Of a DNA stretch of 64,000 bases, positions 34,867 to 46,192 are shown piece by piece. Below the pieces are notes generated by a model. The model was given only the letters and a program-made list of their open reading frames with translations. It was not told the origin of the DNA and did not search any database. This DNA is from Plutella xylostella. Lineage: Eukaryota > Arthropoda > Insecta > Lepidoptera > Plutellidae. Position 1 is the first letter of the stretch. Each line of letters begins with the position of its first letter. The position numbers were made by a program, and so were the translations under genes. The DNA lies in contig NC_064012.1 of NCBI RefSeq assembly GCF_932276165.1, forward strand, positions 9,059,501-9,123,500, in the 5' to 3' direction.

Positions 34867-35246
34867 CACATGGAAAAAACAAATGCCACTTTTGGAACTA
34901 ACAAATTTGCCTTACATTTTGACAGTGACATTTGACGATACGCAAGCAATACGCAACGTAAACGGAGGTTTCGAATCCTGTGCTCACGACTCAGATGTCA
35001 ATCACTCAACGACTCTTTTTAACTGGTAAATGGCGCAACTGCGAGCTACGGCAGTTCTTTTGTCTTTAGGAAGCAAAGAACATGTTGGAAATGGAAGACA
35101 GGTTAAGTGGCTTGAGAACAAAACCTTTTCACCTGCGGACCAGGCCCCCATTGTACCCCTATGTAGGTAAGTATGTTTGCACGCCACTTTTTGTTTCACA
35201 AAGCGCTAAAGTCTGTCGTCAACAAGACGTCTTATTGTCAATCTTC

Positions 35247-35282
35247 AAACGTGATACTATCTATCATGATAGTATCACGTTT
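35247..35282. repeat. Perfect hairpin, 15-bp stem
   Basis: AAACGTGATACTATC, loop TATCAT, then the exact complement. Isolated, with no flanking duplication. Confidence 0.75.
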
Positions 35283-35596
35283 TACAAATAGCAAAGCAGT
35301 TATTTTCCAAAAAAATATCGAAAATTATTTGAATACCTATCAGTTTATCCGTTTCTATTTAAGCCGCTGCTTAATCAAACACGTACGCCTCTCTAGAAAG
35401 TTAAGACGTTTCGCTACCGCGCGATATCGACAGCTGAATCGCTACGCTTAGATGAACGATATCTACGTTATGCTCGGCTCATTCGAGTTTTGACAGTTTA
35501 CCAAAACGTAAAAGGTTTCGTTTCCTTTTGTTAACAACTGTCTAGCTTTTCGATCTTCTGTTTACTTTTGTTTAGTCGCTAGCTCTGTTATATACT

Positions 35597-35824
35597 TATA
35601 GGTTGTTGCAAAATTGGTTGACGATTCCGAGAGGGCGTGATGTGACTCAGGGGGTCAATCTGAACCATTTTCTATTAAAGGCCTTTTTTTGTCTTCTCCA
35701 TAACTGTCTTGGTCAGGGGACTTTAGTTAGACTATGGAAAAGCGAGTTTTTTAAGCCTATGAGACAGCCCTTTTTGACTTAGTAACTATATAGTTAGAAT
35801 TCCACTTTTGCAACATCTTGTATG
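35597..35824. mobile_element. MITE, GTTGCAAAA family
   Basis: TATAGGTTGTTGCAAAATTG and CCACTTTTGCAACATCTTGT are inverted ends about 228 bases apart. End-only relatives lie at 25045-25065, 44386-44400 and 50838-50852 (AGGGTGTTGC or AGAGTGTTGC). Confidence 0.6.
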
Positions 35825-37387
35825 TATACACAATTAGAACAGTAACCTGTACCATGGTTGCGGATAGCAGTTTGACAAAGTTGTTTCAACTCGATAAGAC
35901 CAAGAACCCTTGAGGAGTTTCTGTCCAGTTCTCAAAGTCAGGTAAACTTTATGGCACCGTGTTCCCATCTTTGAAGTCACTAAAATACGATCTCTGATCA
36001 TTCGACAACTCCTAACAAATGCATAAAATAAAATAGAATTTCATGCGTCTTAAAAAAATTATAAAATATTTACCAGAGCAGAGCAATTTTACAGAAAGTA
36101 TACTTTGCTTATCCCGTTATAGTAGGCTTCGCGCAACAAAACGTAAACGTAACGACTAAAGTATAATTGGTATTTAGACACCTTAATAGTTTCGAATTAG
36201 TGCTGAAATCGGAATAAATTACTTAACATTAATAATTATTTAATAGGAGCTCAAAAAAATTATTTAAACATGCCAGTAACAAGTACCTAACTGATATGCA
36301 TTTGACGCTTTGTTAAGAGAACCGAGGCACAGAGCTTTATCCCTTGAGTCACAGAATAATAACTAGTACCTTGGGATGGACATATTGAGGTATGACTCTG
36401 TTCCGGTGTTTGATTGGGATTGCATGTGCTGTGAACGGCTACTGATACCCGAAATAGGTTCTCCTTTACAGCCAATAGCTGCATCCTTGATTACATCTGT
36501 TGGCGAATGACATGAGCTTTGATGAGGATGAGACAGAGGGCTTTGAGCACCTCAGAGCACAAAGCCTCAAAGGTTGAAAGTAAAACAAACCAGTATGTAG
36601 GTACAGAGTTAGCATCAATGCACTCGATTCTAACAGCACTAAATAAAGTCTAGTGTCCTCCGCACTGTCAGACTATAAAATAAGTAGGTACGTTGTATGT
36701 AACATTTTACAAAGTTTTTGGTATTCCTGATCTCTGTTGTGATCATAATTTAGTGAAAATCATTCATGATCAATGACTTAAATAATATCGTAACATAATC
36801 CGCTAGATACCTACCTACATAAGAATTCTGCAATGTTATTTAAATTATGTCGGTTCCCTTGTAGACAACGAAATACTTTTACTTACAAACCAAATAACTA
36901 ATAACCTCAGGTATTTCAAAACGATTTCAACCAGGTCATTCTTGCAAAATTAATATGTAAAGTAATTATGCTAAATAAGTTTAGAAATTATGTTAATTAA
37001 AATGATTCGGTTTCGCGCGAATTATACCTGACCTACCGTAATTTAACAAGTATAAATAAAGAAGTTAAATATTTTTAATTTACACATTATTAAATCTACT
37101 TATGACTTTCATTAGAAATATATAGACTTCATAAATAAAAATCCCGATTACTTTTGGGATTCTATTAGGACTAGAATTCTTACTATCCTTTCGGCAGCTA
37201 GTTTAATCACATCGTCTGCATATACAGGACCACATTAGTGCGTCTATGTTAGGATACATAGGTACGTATCAATTTATTTATATCAATCTGTTGATTTTGT
37301 GTTTTAAATACCTTTTACTTCTCCACCCTGTATCTTTTTTTTTAGAAGTAGGATTCGCTTCAGTCTGCTATAGTTGTAGATACCTAC

Positions 37388-37475
37388 TATTCATAGAAAA
37401 GTTATAGGACGTTTTAGCTATTGAACTGTTTTGTCCCTGTCTGTCAAAGAACAATTTGTTAGAGAGGTCAGTTGT
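37388..37475. mobile_element. Half copy of the CCCCCTTATTCATAGA MITE
   Basis: CTATTCATAGAAAAGTTATA, GACGTTTTAGCTATTGAACT and GTTTTGTCCCTGTCTGTCAA match the left arm and loop of 63494-63640. Confidence 0.65.
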
Positions 37476-37860
37476 TTCCTCTTGCGTGTATAGTTTAAAA
37501 GAAGGCAAGTGTTTTTTTTTAACTTATAATCTCCACTATATTCAATCGTTTCTTTATAGGTAGAGTTATCTACCAACATGGAGTCCATGTATCTATTCAT
37601 TATTGAAATACAAACAAAGCACACACTTACTTACCCATGAAATACTTGACTTTGTAGGGAAGGCAGAAGTGGCTTTTTGCCCACTTTTCCCAGTATATCG
37701 TCTTTAGGCCCAATGTGCCCCACATCTCGCCCCGAGCCGAATGTATTTTTAGGAACAAGACCCGAAATGAATTTTAAGTACCTACCTATATTATCAGAAA
37801 TTAAATTTAAGTACTTATATTTCAATAACTGGCTCTCAATGTGAAGCTTACAAAGGTGTG

Positions 37861-37932
37861 TCACTGCCGGGAATAAAACCCAGGACCCTAGCCTCAGCCA
37901 GTCAGCATTACAAGCGTTTGCGCCTCAATAGC
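37861..37932 (-). repeat. Decayed tRNA-like sequence
   Basis: Minus strand: TTGAGGCGCAAACGCTTG resembles an A box and CTGGGTTTTATTCCCGG a damaged B box. No tail is visible. Confidence 0.35.
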
Positions 37933-38556
37933 TTATTATATTATGTATAGTTAGAATGTTGTCGTACTTTTATTTAAAATTGGTAACATACTTCGTGGAC
38001 CATTAAAAGTTTATACTCGAACCATTCTCTTAGGAAAGCCAACGAGAGTCGACGATTATGGGTTGATGATGATGATGATGTCGCATTCTTATTTATTAGA
38101 TACCTATGGATCCGCAACATATATTTGTAAGTGCCATATATAGATATCGCACATTATACCAATAATATTTATAATAGGACTGGTCAAGGGCATTCTAGTC
38201 GTGAAAGATGGTAATTATTCTTTACTCGTAGTAGGTAAGTACAGAGAGATTAAATTTTAAGCAAAGATTCACTCTAATTCACAAGTGAGTCGCAATATGA
38301 GTTTTACAAAGATGAGCTAAGCCATTGCGTAAACTTAATAAGAAGGCAAGGCTGTTATTGATAATTTTGAATGTTACGTCAACGAGACCACATACCTATA
38401 TTATTAGAATATTCGAGCAATCGCGGCTCGGACCCCTACACGTCTCGGACAACCTTTCACGACTACTTTCGGTGAAATGACGCAATTTATACTGGTGCGT
38501 TCGTATTCTGCTCGGCATCGGCACACCCAAATAAATAAAGTAATGCATTACACATT

Positions 38557-38562
38557 TTTATT
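38557..38562 (-). terminator. Poly(A) signal of the Tweedle gene
   Basis: AATAAA on the minus strand, about 325 bases beyond the TAG stop. It is the first canonical signal I find downstream and would give a 3' UTR of about 340-350 bases. Confidence 0.6.
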
Positions 38563-38884
38563 GCAAAAAATAAAAAGCTATATAATTATGTAACAGTCCA
38601 AGCGAATTCCTCCTTTCGAACATCATTAAATTAACACTGTGCACTAATAACAATGAGGATATGTGATAAAATAAAACTTTGAGCAATACTGCCGATAGTC
38701 GCTCGCACTGGTCACTGGCACTGGGCACCGGGCGACGCAGCCGTCTATGTACATGGTGGTGACGGCTCGAAGAGATCCTCGACGTTCAAGAGAGCGAGAT
38801 GCGAGTGACTCGCCAGTTAATACCACTATGCAGTGATACGGAACTCATCGCTTTATCTTGCCACTATTTTCGTATGGTCTAATC

Positions 38885-40839
38885 CTAGTGTTGGAGCGGT
38901 CCAGCGACGTGGCCGGGGGGTCCGTACTGCGTGCTGGCGTGGCCGCCCTCCGCCGCGCCCTCGTCGCCGCCGAAGCTGGTGATGCCACTGGATGAGGCCT
39001 CCTCACTGACGCCGCTTTGCGACAGAGAGCTGGCAAAATTGCTGCTGCCAGCGCCAATTCCAGAGCTGATTCCAGAGCCAATTCCAGAGCTAATTCCACC
39101 GTTCTCCTTCTGGGTCTGGTACTTGATGAAGTAGACCTCGGGTTTGGAGGGCTGAGTCGGGGCGGGGGTGGGGATGACGATGTCGGGCTGCTCCTCGGGC
39201 TTCTTGACGAGCACGTAGACGAGGGTCTTCTCCTCGTTCTGGGGCTGCACGGGGATGATGGGCGCGGTGGGGGTGGGCGGGGTCGGGGCCTTGATGAAGA
39301 TGATCTTGTAGTGCTTCTGGGGGGGAGCGACGGCGGGGATGTTGGGGATCCTCTGCTCCACGGGCTCTGGGGGCGGCACGTGGACGTAGATGTGCTTCTG
39401 GACGAGAGGAGCGCCGGAGTAGCCGCCGGCGTATCCGCCGCTGAAGGAGTCACTGCCCTGGGCGCTGATGTAGCCTCCTTGGGAGATGCCTCCCTGAGAG
39501 ATGCCCTGGGAGAATCCGCCGTGGGAGAGTCCTCCGTGGGAGAGGCCGCCGGCCGAGTGGCCGAGGCTGAGCCCGGAGGAGTGCGAGAGGCCGCCCAGGT
39601 GGCCGCCGGAGTGGCCGAGCGAGGCGGAGTTGTAGCTGGAAGCAGATGAGTAGCGCGGGCCGGGCGCCTGGTAGCTGTAGCCGACCGGGGGCTCCGGCCG
39701 CGCCGCCGCCATGGCCACGCACGCGAGGACCTGCAACAATACAAGACACGTCTATTAATGCGTGTCTACTGTGGACTTACAAGTTCATAGCTACACCACC
39801 TACACGTAGCTATATTATATTCTGGTCATCTTGCTGTAAACCACTTGTCTTTTGTACCTTTTTCTCAAGACGTTCCAGAGTAAATTACTACAAGTGGCAG
39901 CAAGTGTCGTCAAGACTGGCTGAGCTCGGGATAAATTTCAGAGTATCGATTAACTCGCGCCTGCTAGCTGTCGGCGCTTCCGATCCGCCGCCGACAACCA
40001 CCGCGGCACGTTTCCTCGTTATCGGAACTCTATATCCATTTTAAGAAATGTCACAATATTAATTGCACAACAAATCAGTAATACAACTTGTAATTTAATG
40101 ATTGTTTACGTAATTTAATGTAACCGTGTTAACTACATAACGAAGTTACATTTGCTAAGTGAAAGACTGGGACTTATGTTGCATACAAAGCATGCGTGGC
40201 ATATACAATCGCTTGGCAATTCAACCGAGACTACAAATTTTTACCATTGACTTTATAAAAAAGAATTCGCAAAAGACTTAAAACAAACGTTACACAACAG
40301 GGGTTTAAATTTAAATTATTATAGAACGGAAATGGTGTAAGAAGATTGCAAAATACAAGGACTTGTGAGCAGTTTACAGTAAAAGTAAGTACATCATGTA
40401 ATGAACTCAGGTCTCGAAGTTTACTCGGACATAAAAAACGGTGCGTTGAATACAGATGACGGCGGTGCTTGATCACGGGCCGCTCGGAGTGGAACGGCCT
40501 AATGGAGGCTCGCCTCCTGATGAATTACAAGTAGACTACTCCTTCGCCACTTGAGGATCAATCCATATTCACTGCACGATTTACTCAAAATTTAGCCGAA
40601 CACTAAGAAATCACTTTTAGCTTTGTATTGGATTAAGAGCAACAGTCCGATAATAATGAGGCTCCCAATTTGCTGACGCACTCAAGTGTCCATCCACTCG
40701 ATGGCGCTACAATCACTGGCAGTCAGGATCCCTATTGCGGTAACACTGAACGACAATCATAAATTACAAGTGTCTAATGTTATAACAATCGCAAAATATT
40801 GTTGAAATCCGCAAGCGAACTTACCACGAATGCGCGCAT
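38885..40839 (-). CDS. Tweedle-type cuticular protein (two exons: 40839-40825 and 39730-38885)
   Basis: Tweedle proteins are secreted structural proteins of the arthropod cuticle, thought to interact with chitin fibres. Exon 1 encodes only MRAFV and ends at a GTAAGT donor (40824-40819). Exon 2 starts after a TTGCAG acceptor at 39730 and ends at TAG (38885-38887); together they give 286 residues. Residues 1-15 form a signal peptide with likely cleavage after AAA before RPEPP. Residues 26-111 are Gly/Ser/Tyr/His-rich with repeated GLSHGG and SQGGIS units. Residues about 112-213 hold the Tweedle (DUF243) core with its four diagnostic blocks: KHIYVHVPPPEP, KHYKIIFIKAP, KTLVYVLVKKP and KPEVYFIKY. 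The C-terminus is Gly/Ser-rich (GISSGIGSGISSGIG). The signal peptide split by an intron within its first codons is the usual cuticle-gene layout. GC content is far above the surroundings. Only one Tweedle gene is seen; the family is often clustered, so relatives may lie outside. Confidence 0.95.
39731..40824 (-). other. Tweedle intron 1
   Basis: The 1094-base intron is bounded by GTAAGT and TTGCAG, phase 0. I see no inserted repeat and no convincing second gene inside it. The long readings over the exon on both strands (for example 39017-39649) are shadows of the GC-rich Gly/Ser/Pro coding sequence. Confidence 0.85.
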
Positions 40840-40935
40840 ATTGAGCGTGGTGAGGGTTGCTGATGGGGAAGAGAGCGACCTGGACTGACCGCTGTTGGCG
40901 CACTGAGGTGTTACTGTCTCAGTGAGCTTTTGTGA

Positions 40936-40971
40936 ACTGATGATATTGGATTGCCGACCCGCTCTTAAATA
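40936..40971 (-). promoter_or_regulatory. Core promoter of the Tweedle gene: TATA box and arthropod initiator
   Basis: Reading the minus strand, TATTTAAG lies at 40971-40964 and a TCAGT initiator at 40940-40936, about 33 bases further on. That is the normal TATA-to-start spacing. The start site at about 40938 gives a 5' UTR of roughly 99 bases before the ATG at 40839. Strong TATA promoters are usual for cuticle genes, which are switched on in short ecdysone-timed pulses; that regulation is inferred from the family. Confidence 0.75.
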
Positions 40972-41865
40972 CCAAGGTGCTCATCTCGAGAAGTTCTCCA
41001 TCCCTCCGAAGCATTTCACTGAGCAGCGAGCAGCTATCGTCATTATTGAACAAGTATACGTTCCTTTCTTTTCGAGGCGGGTTGGCGGCCGCGGCGGCAC
41101 ACTCGATTCCGCACCGTATCGCCCGGCGCCCGCGGTCGCACCGCACTCGTCCACAATGCAAAGCACACATGAATTAAATTGCCGCGTGCCGAGACCGCAC
41201 TTTTAGAACTTTGTCTAATTAAAATTAAAGCTGCAAAATCGTCCTCTTTCTCGCTCTCATTTCGATTGTATTGGTACAGGTATAATTGAGGTTTTTTAAT
41301 TTTTCAGCACCTTGATTGAGATATACCCTTCACCACTACTTGATTGTCTTCAACCAGAGTTACTTGACAATTTATCGCGAGATTCATCACAATCAGTCAT
41401 TGAGTAAGAATTGAAAACTTGTGGCACACACGACAGTAAATTATGTAGCTGTATGTATAATCCTCGAGTCAAACTTAAATATGCCCCTATTGTTGCTCTA
41501 TCATTATGTAGTACCTACAAATTAAGGACGTTCTATTTTCACTAGACTATTCAATTTACAATGGTGATTGTCGTTTTCAGTGTAGAATTAAAAAAGGAAA
41601 AAAAAACTATAAAACAACCCATCTGTAAAATGGAGCCGTAAAAAAGAGAACACACAAAAATTTTCTCGTTATTTTCATGTTCAGAGGATAACCTTGCCTT
41701 GCCATCATATGCCATAGCTGTTTTTCACTAACAACCTAACCCCGGTATTCGTAGTTCTATCAAACGGTTTGAAATGTACCTAAATAATCGTCAATCAATT
41801 GTAATCAATACCAATACTAGGTTTATCTACTTGTCCATTTGTTAAACCCCTCACAATCCAACTTT

Positions 41866-42242
41866 CGAGCGGGCCTCAGTGATCGTAACTGATCGCTGAG
41901 GTTAAGCAACAACTGACACGGTCAGCCATTGGATGGGTGACCAATTTCAAGTGGTGTTTTTCTGGACGCTTCCGTGCTTCGGACGGCACGTTAAGCCGTG
42001 GGTCCCGGTTGCTTCAGCAGCAGTCGTTAAGCCTAAGTCAGAGGCCTTCTTAAAAACATCGGGCGGCTTGAAAACATCTGACAGTCGGGTTGCCCACTTA
42101 CCCGACAACTCTCTCAGCACAAGCTTGCTTGTGTTGGGGTCCACCAACCCGCACTTGGCCAGCGTGGTGGACTAGGCCTAAACCCTTCCTTCATTGGAAG
42201 GAGACCCGTGCCCCAGCAGTGGGGACGTAATGGGTCGTGATG
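41866..42242 (+). mobile_element. 5S-rRNA-derived SINE with 11-bp target-site duplication
   Basis: AATCCAACTTT stands on both sides (41855-41865, 42243-42253). The head shows the 5S internal-promoter words: GATCGCTGAGGTTAAGCAAC and GGATGGGTGACC. The body follows (TTCAAGTGGTGTTTTTCTGG, GTGCTTCGGACGGCACGTTA) and the 3' end carries CCCGTGCCCCAGCAGTGGGG, a LINE-derived tail for reverse transcription in trans. An 80-codon frame across it is accidental. It is a complete copy and perhaps young. Confidence 0.88.
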
Positions 42243-42253
42243 AATCCAACTTT

Positions 42254-45020
42254 AAGTTCGATAAATAAAATTTATGCACCTAGTCAAATTAGGCATGTGT
42301 TTTATACTTAATCGTGTTATATTTTCTTTTTAGTTGCTAATATTCTGATGCGCTTCTAAATTTTCTTCAACAATACAGACGGCGTCATTAAACCTAGTCT
42401 TGTTCGTTTAATAGGATTAATATGGTGCTATTTCACTGCAACATTTTCATTGCCCGAGAGACCTTTAGCTTTTGAATAAATATCCGCTCCTCTTAGGTTT
42501 GCGCCGTCACTCGTATCTCTAGTTTTTGTTGCCAGGGTTTTATAGGTGATTCACTAAATCCATGAAAGTCATATACAGTGTTTGCTGTACCCCTACTGAT
42601 TATATTAGTTGCCATGTCATTATTTATACTTAATAAGTTCCTGTTTAATTGCTTCCTCCCTTAAGCAACAGCACCTACATATTTAGCCACCGTTGTCTCG
42701 AAAATAATAAGCCATTCACAAAGCGCAAACAATTTTGCAGCGCTCAATAATAACTGCTTATGCAATTGATTTATTTAGTCTCAAAACTGGTGCTTACGAC
42801 GAATTCGACACTTGAAAGTAGTTTTAAACTTCAATAAAATGTAAATTCAAATTGAATCGACGACGGATAATTCGCTTTTGAAATTTAAAGCGAGGCGGAG
42901 CGAGGAATAGTGAGGATCGCGTGCTACCTTATTATAATAAAAGCTTCTTGCTACTTGCTTATTCATACGCCCTTAAAGTAACGCATTAAACGGCCCCATT
43001 ATTCGATTTATTCGATTTGAAGACTGAATGTACATTGCATAATCTCAGAGAACTTTAATTGTTCATAGGTGAGGTAGCTTTGGAATAACCGGCGTAACAT
43101 TAATTTTGTTGCTCAGAGATTTTTCAATTCAATATAAATCCCCCCAAAGGCTTACACGAGGACTTAACTAAATATAGAAAAAATAAAATTAAAAACAAAT
43201 ATTTAAGATAAGGATAAGATAGACTACTGTTACAGCAAACATATTTATGCTGCCTTGGGAGTCAATAAGCATTATTCGGAGCAAATTTCCTAGTCTGAGA
43301 CGGCAGCGCGCCCTAAGGGCAGAAGCACTTAACTGAACATTATGGGGAAATAAAAAAAGTATTACGTAAATTACGGGGCGCTAAGTGAAAAACGCTGGGA
43401 AAACGCAGTTGTGTAGAAATGATTGCAAGCTGCCTAATAGAGGGTGTTGTGTGGCAGATTATAAGTCACTTATGTCACGGTATACACAGAAGACGAGTTA
43501 TTAATACACGCCGTATAACAAGCTACGAGTACACCTTCGACTTCACATACATGACTCAATACTGGTTTTTACATGTTTCATGTTTAAGTGGACTTTTCTA
43601 CCATAGACAATAGCTGAAATTGTCAGAAGACTTCGGGGAGCGCCAGCTGGTATAGTCGTATAACCAGACTGCACAAAACGTATTAAAGGACTTAACACAT
43701 TAAGTTATCAGAGCTCTTCATTAGAGGAAAGGTCATGTTTTTGTTGTTTTTTTCTGATTTTAGCCTACGTCTGTGTAGTAGGTCTATGGCCTACGTCACA
43801 TAATTAAAGTAGCTCAGTTTTATGACTGGTACATTCAGAAGCCAACGGAAACGTAACTGATATAGCATTTTACGAGTAGTATGAGTATGACAAATAATGA
43901 TATAAAGGTATATTACAAAATACATTTTGTAACACGATGCCTGTTACCATAAAGTTTATTCCCGCATGGCTTGAGTAGAAGTTGCTCAATTATTATAATT
44001 TTACTTAAGTTAAGTTACTCTCATTATTATTATCTAGAGAGCTAATGTACTTTTACACGAGTTCGAAGGTGTTCGCGCTAAGATACCACTTTTGAAATTA
44101 AATCTTTGTATATTCAGTTAACGCGTGGTTATCGTTGTCGGAGACAACTCCGACCACGATAACTTTGGAACGGATTAAATATGTTTGATTAATTTTTCTA
44201 TATCTGTACCACTGTCAAATATTACAATTATAGTAGGAATATATTTATTTATATGTTTTGCAAAGTAAATACTGTTCTGTTACATAGATATTTGAAATGT
44301 AATCTAGGAAATTACTGCAATAGTTTTATATAAGCCGGGTCAGTTTTACATTGGAACTAGAACTAACATGATATCGTCGGATATACAGGGTGTTGCAATG
44401 CAGTGTGCTGTGTGCCACCATAATCATAACAATATTTTATAAGGAGAGTAGATTTTTTTCAGGAATTTTCAAAAGTCGCTGAATTTTGGTAGTTTTCTTC
44501 CAAAGCCCTAAACTAGCTATGTAACAAACTGACAATGTTTTGATTGGCAGTTTGTGAGTTTGACAAGGTACAAAAGTGTTTTTTACTCCCGTGATAGGTC
44601 ACTACCGTATCGCCGTTTTTTCAATACTTATCCTTATTTCACTACTTTCTATTTCTGTAAACACGAATGTCACATTGATGGAAGTCGAAGACTAATCCAG
44701 GTTTAGATTGTTGTCGGCCTGAAACGAGCCTCCGTTCAGCGTCTTATCTCACTAATGCAAGATAAGTACTATTCTATTTCTGAAGACGGTGAGCTTTAAG
44801 CTCTACTAAGTACGGTTCCAGCAATCAACAGCGACACGTAAGCTCCAGTAGAAACAAATTGGTCTTTCTATGAGTACTGAGTTGGAACTTGTGTGTCGTG
44901 TAATTAATGTTATTGTCAAAATATCCAAGCTTGGCAGGAAACTTGGAGGTATAATGCAACACAATAACCTAAAAACCGAGAAATAATCTGTCTTTAATTA
45001 ATTAAACATTAAGGGCCTTA
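42254..45020. other. Non-coding DNA
   Basis: It contains a hairpin at 44128, a solo repeat end at 44386 and a half MITE near 44526. Otherwise nothing recognisable. Confidence 0.5.
44128..44163. repeat. Hairpin, 16-bp stem with one mismatch
   Basis: GTTATCGTTGTCGGAG, loop ACAA, CTCCGACCACGATAAC. The loop is too short for a usual microRNA precursor. Confidence 0.7.
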
Positions 45021-45130
45021 CCACAAAAACTTAGACAGTATTTAACAGATGTTTAGCGCTTTAAAACGCCTAGGAATTCAGTCAAATTTCGTTTTAAACA
45101 CTGGTTAAACAGTATTTAATTTTTTTGTGG
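45021..45130. mobile_element. MITE, CCACAAAAAC family, TA duplication
   Basis: CCACAAAAACTTAGACAGTA and TTTTTTTGTGG are inverted ends, flanked by TA on each side (45019-45020, 45131-45132). Its interior matches the 22.8-kb copy nearly throughout, including GATGTTTAGCGCT. Confidence 0.8.
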
Positions 45131-45136
45131 TAGTAC

Positions 45137-45216
45137 AGTGTAAGTCCCGGCTGTAGATCGAACCTGGGATCCTCAGTAAAACAGGCAGAGTCACTAACTA
45201 CTGCGCCATCCAGTCG
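45137..45216 (-). repeat. tRNA-like SINE head
   Basis: On the minus strand TGGCGCAGTAGTTAGTGAC (A box) and CCCAGGTTCGATCTAC (B box) lie 35 bases apart. The body that should follow is cut by the MITE ending at 45130. Confidence 0.5.
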
Positions 45217-46058
45217 TCAATTTAGATAGATAGAATATTCTTTATTTGTACACACACATAAAATTAACTTACATACTTAATACAATGGCGGTCTTATCCC
45301 TTAAAGCGATTATTTCAAGACAACCTTAGGGTGGAAGGATATTTCCATCAAAGACGGGTCAAATGTACTAAAGAATTCAATTTAATAATGAATACTATCG
45401 TAAATTAATGTTCATTATCTAAATTTTCTTGTTAGTAGGAGTAGGTAAAATAGGCGAGAAATTTCTGGACATTTAAAAGTCTCCCATGAAACGGGTGGCT
45501 GAAAGATACGCTCGCGAAAACCAACGTTAATTACATAATGCAAATTAGGGAAACATAAATCAGTGTTGTACAGTGTACAATGTACATGTTTTGAGATTCA
45601 TTTTCCTTTGAGAATATTATTTGGTTAAAAATATTTATAAAGTAATATACGTAGTATACCTACTGCGTTTTACGAATACATAATATTATGCACGTTGGTT
45701 AGCTACAGTTCTTGGTGGACTTGCTAATAAGGCTGTCTGTTTATTAGTGTTTGAATTTTTTTTTTAATGTCATAATCATCAGTTTAAGTTTAACGTTATT
45801 AATTATTACCTACCCTGGAACCTTCTAGGAGGACCGCGTTATTTCGACACTCAAAAAATACACCTTAACGTTGGTTGCGTTAAAAAAGAATTCGCAACAA
45901 AGAATCGCGCCTGAAACCAAATATTTTCTCTACTAAAAGTGCACCGAGTTAAAGCACAAAAGCTGTAAATACGGAACAGAACGGGCGGGTCCCGTAGCTC
46001 TTTGTCCTAATCCTAAATAATGAGAAGATCCTTTAAACGATTGTTCCACGGGACTCTG

Positions 46059-46192
46059 GCGGGTCACTCTACCTTACGAGAAGGAAGTTTTGAAGCACTG
46101 CTGCTGTGATCACGGATCTATCTTTGAGTTAAATGTGCAGAATGCATCACAGCTCTCGTTCATTAGTTTTTCGTAAGCTAGAGAGCCTCCTG
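46059..46192. mobile_element. Family-C-like MITE
   Basis: GCGGGTCACTCTACCTTACG at left pairs with TCGTAAGCTAGAGAGCCTCC at right; CACAGCTCTCGTTCATTAG inside matches the family. Confidence 0.5.

Larger units (their letters stand above)
33044..38556 (+). other. Start of the large Frequenin intron
   Basis: From the donor at 33044 on I see no second coding exon. Contents: microsatellite (33069), MITEs at 34750 and 35597, hairpin at 35247, half MITE at 37388, tRNA-like remnant at 37861 and (GAT)5 at 38069-38083. Confidence 0.6.

Noticed and set aside
39017..39649. 210-codon plus-strand frame over the Tweedle exon, and two minus-strand frames in other phases
   Set aside because: They are antisense or shifted readings of a GC-rich Gly/Ser/Pro coding exon; the Tweedle frame has splice sites, signal peptide and domain.
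40919..41206. Divergent small frames upstream of Tweedle as a second gene
   Set aside because: They overlap the Tweedle promoter and reflect a local GC-rich patch; no domain or start evidence.
41933..42175. 80-codon frame as a gene
   Set aside because: It lies within the 5S-derived SINE.
44128..44163. microRNA precursor
   Set aside because: A 16-bp stem with a 4-base loop is shorter than microRNA hairpins.
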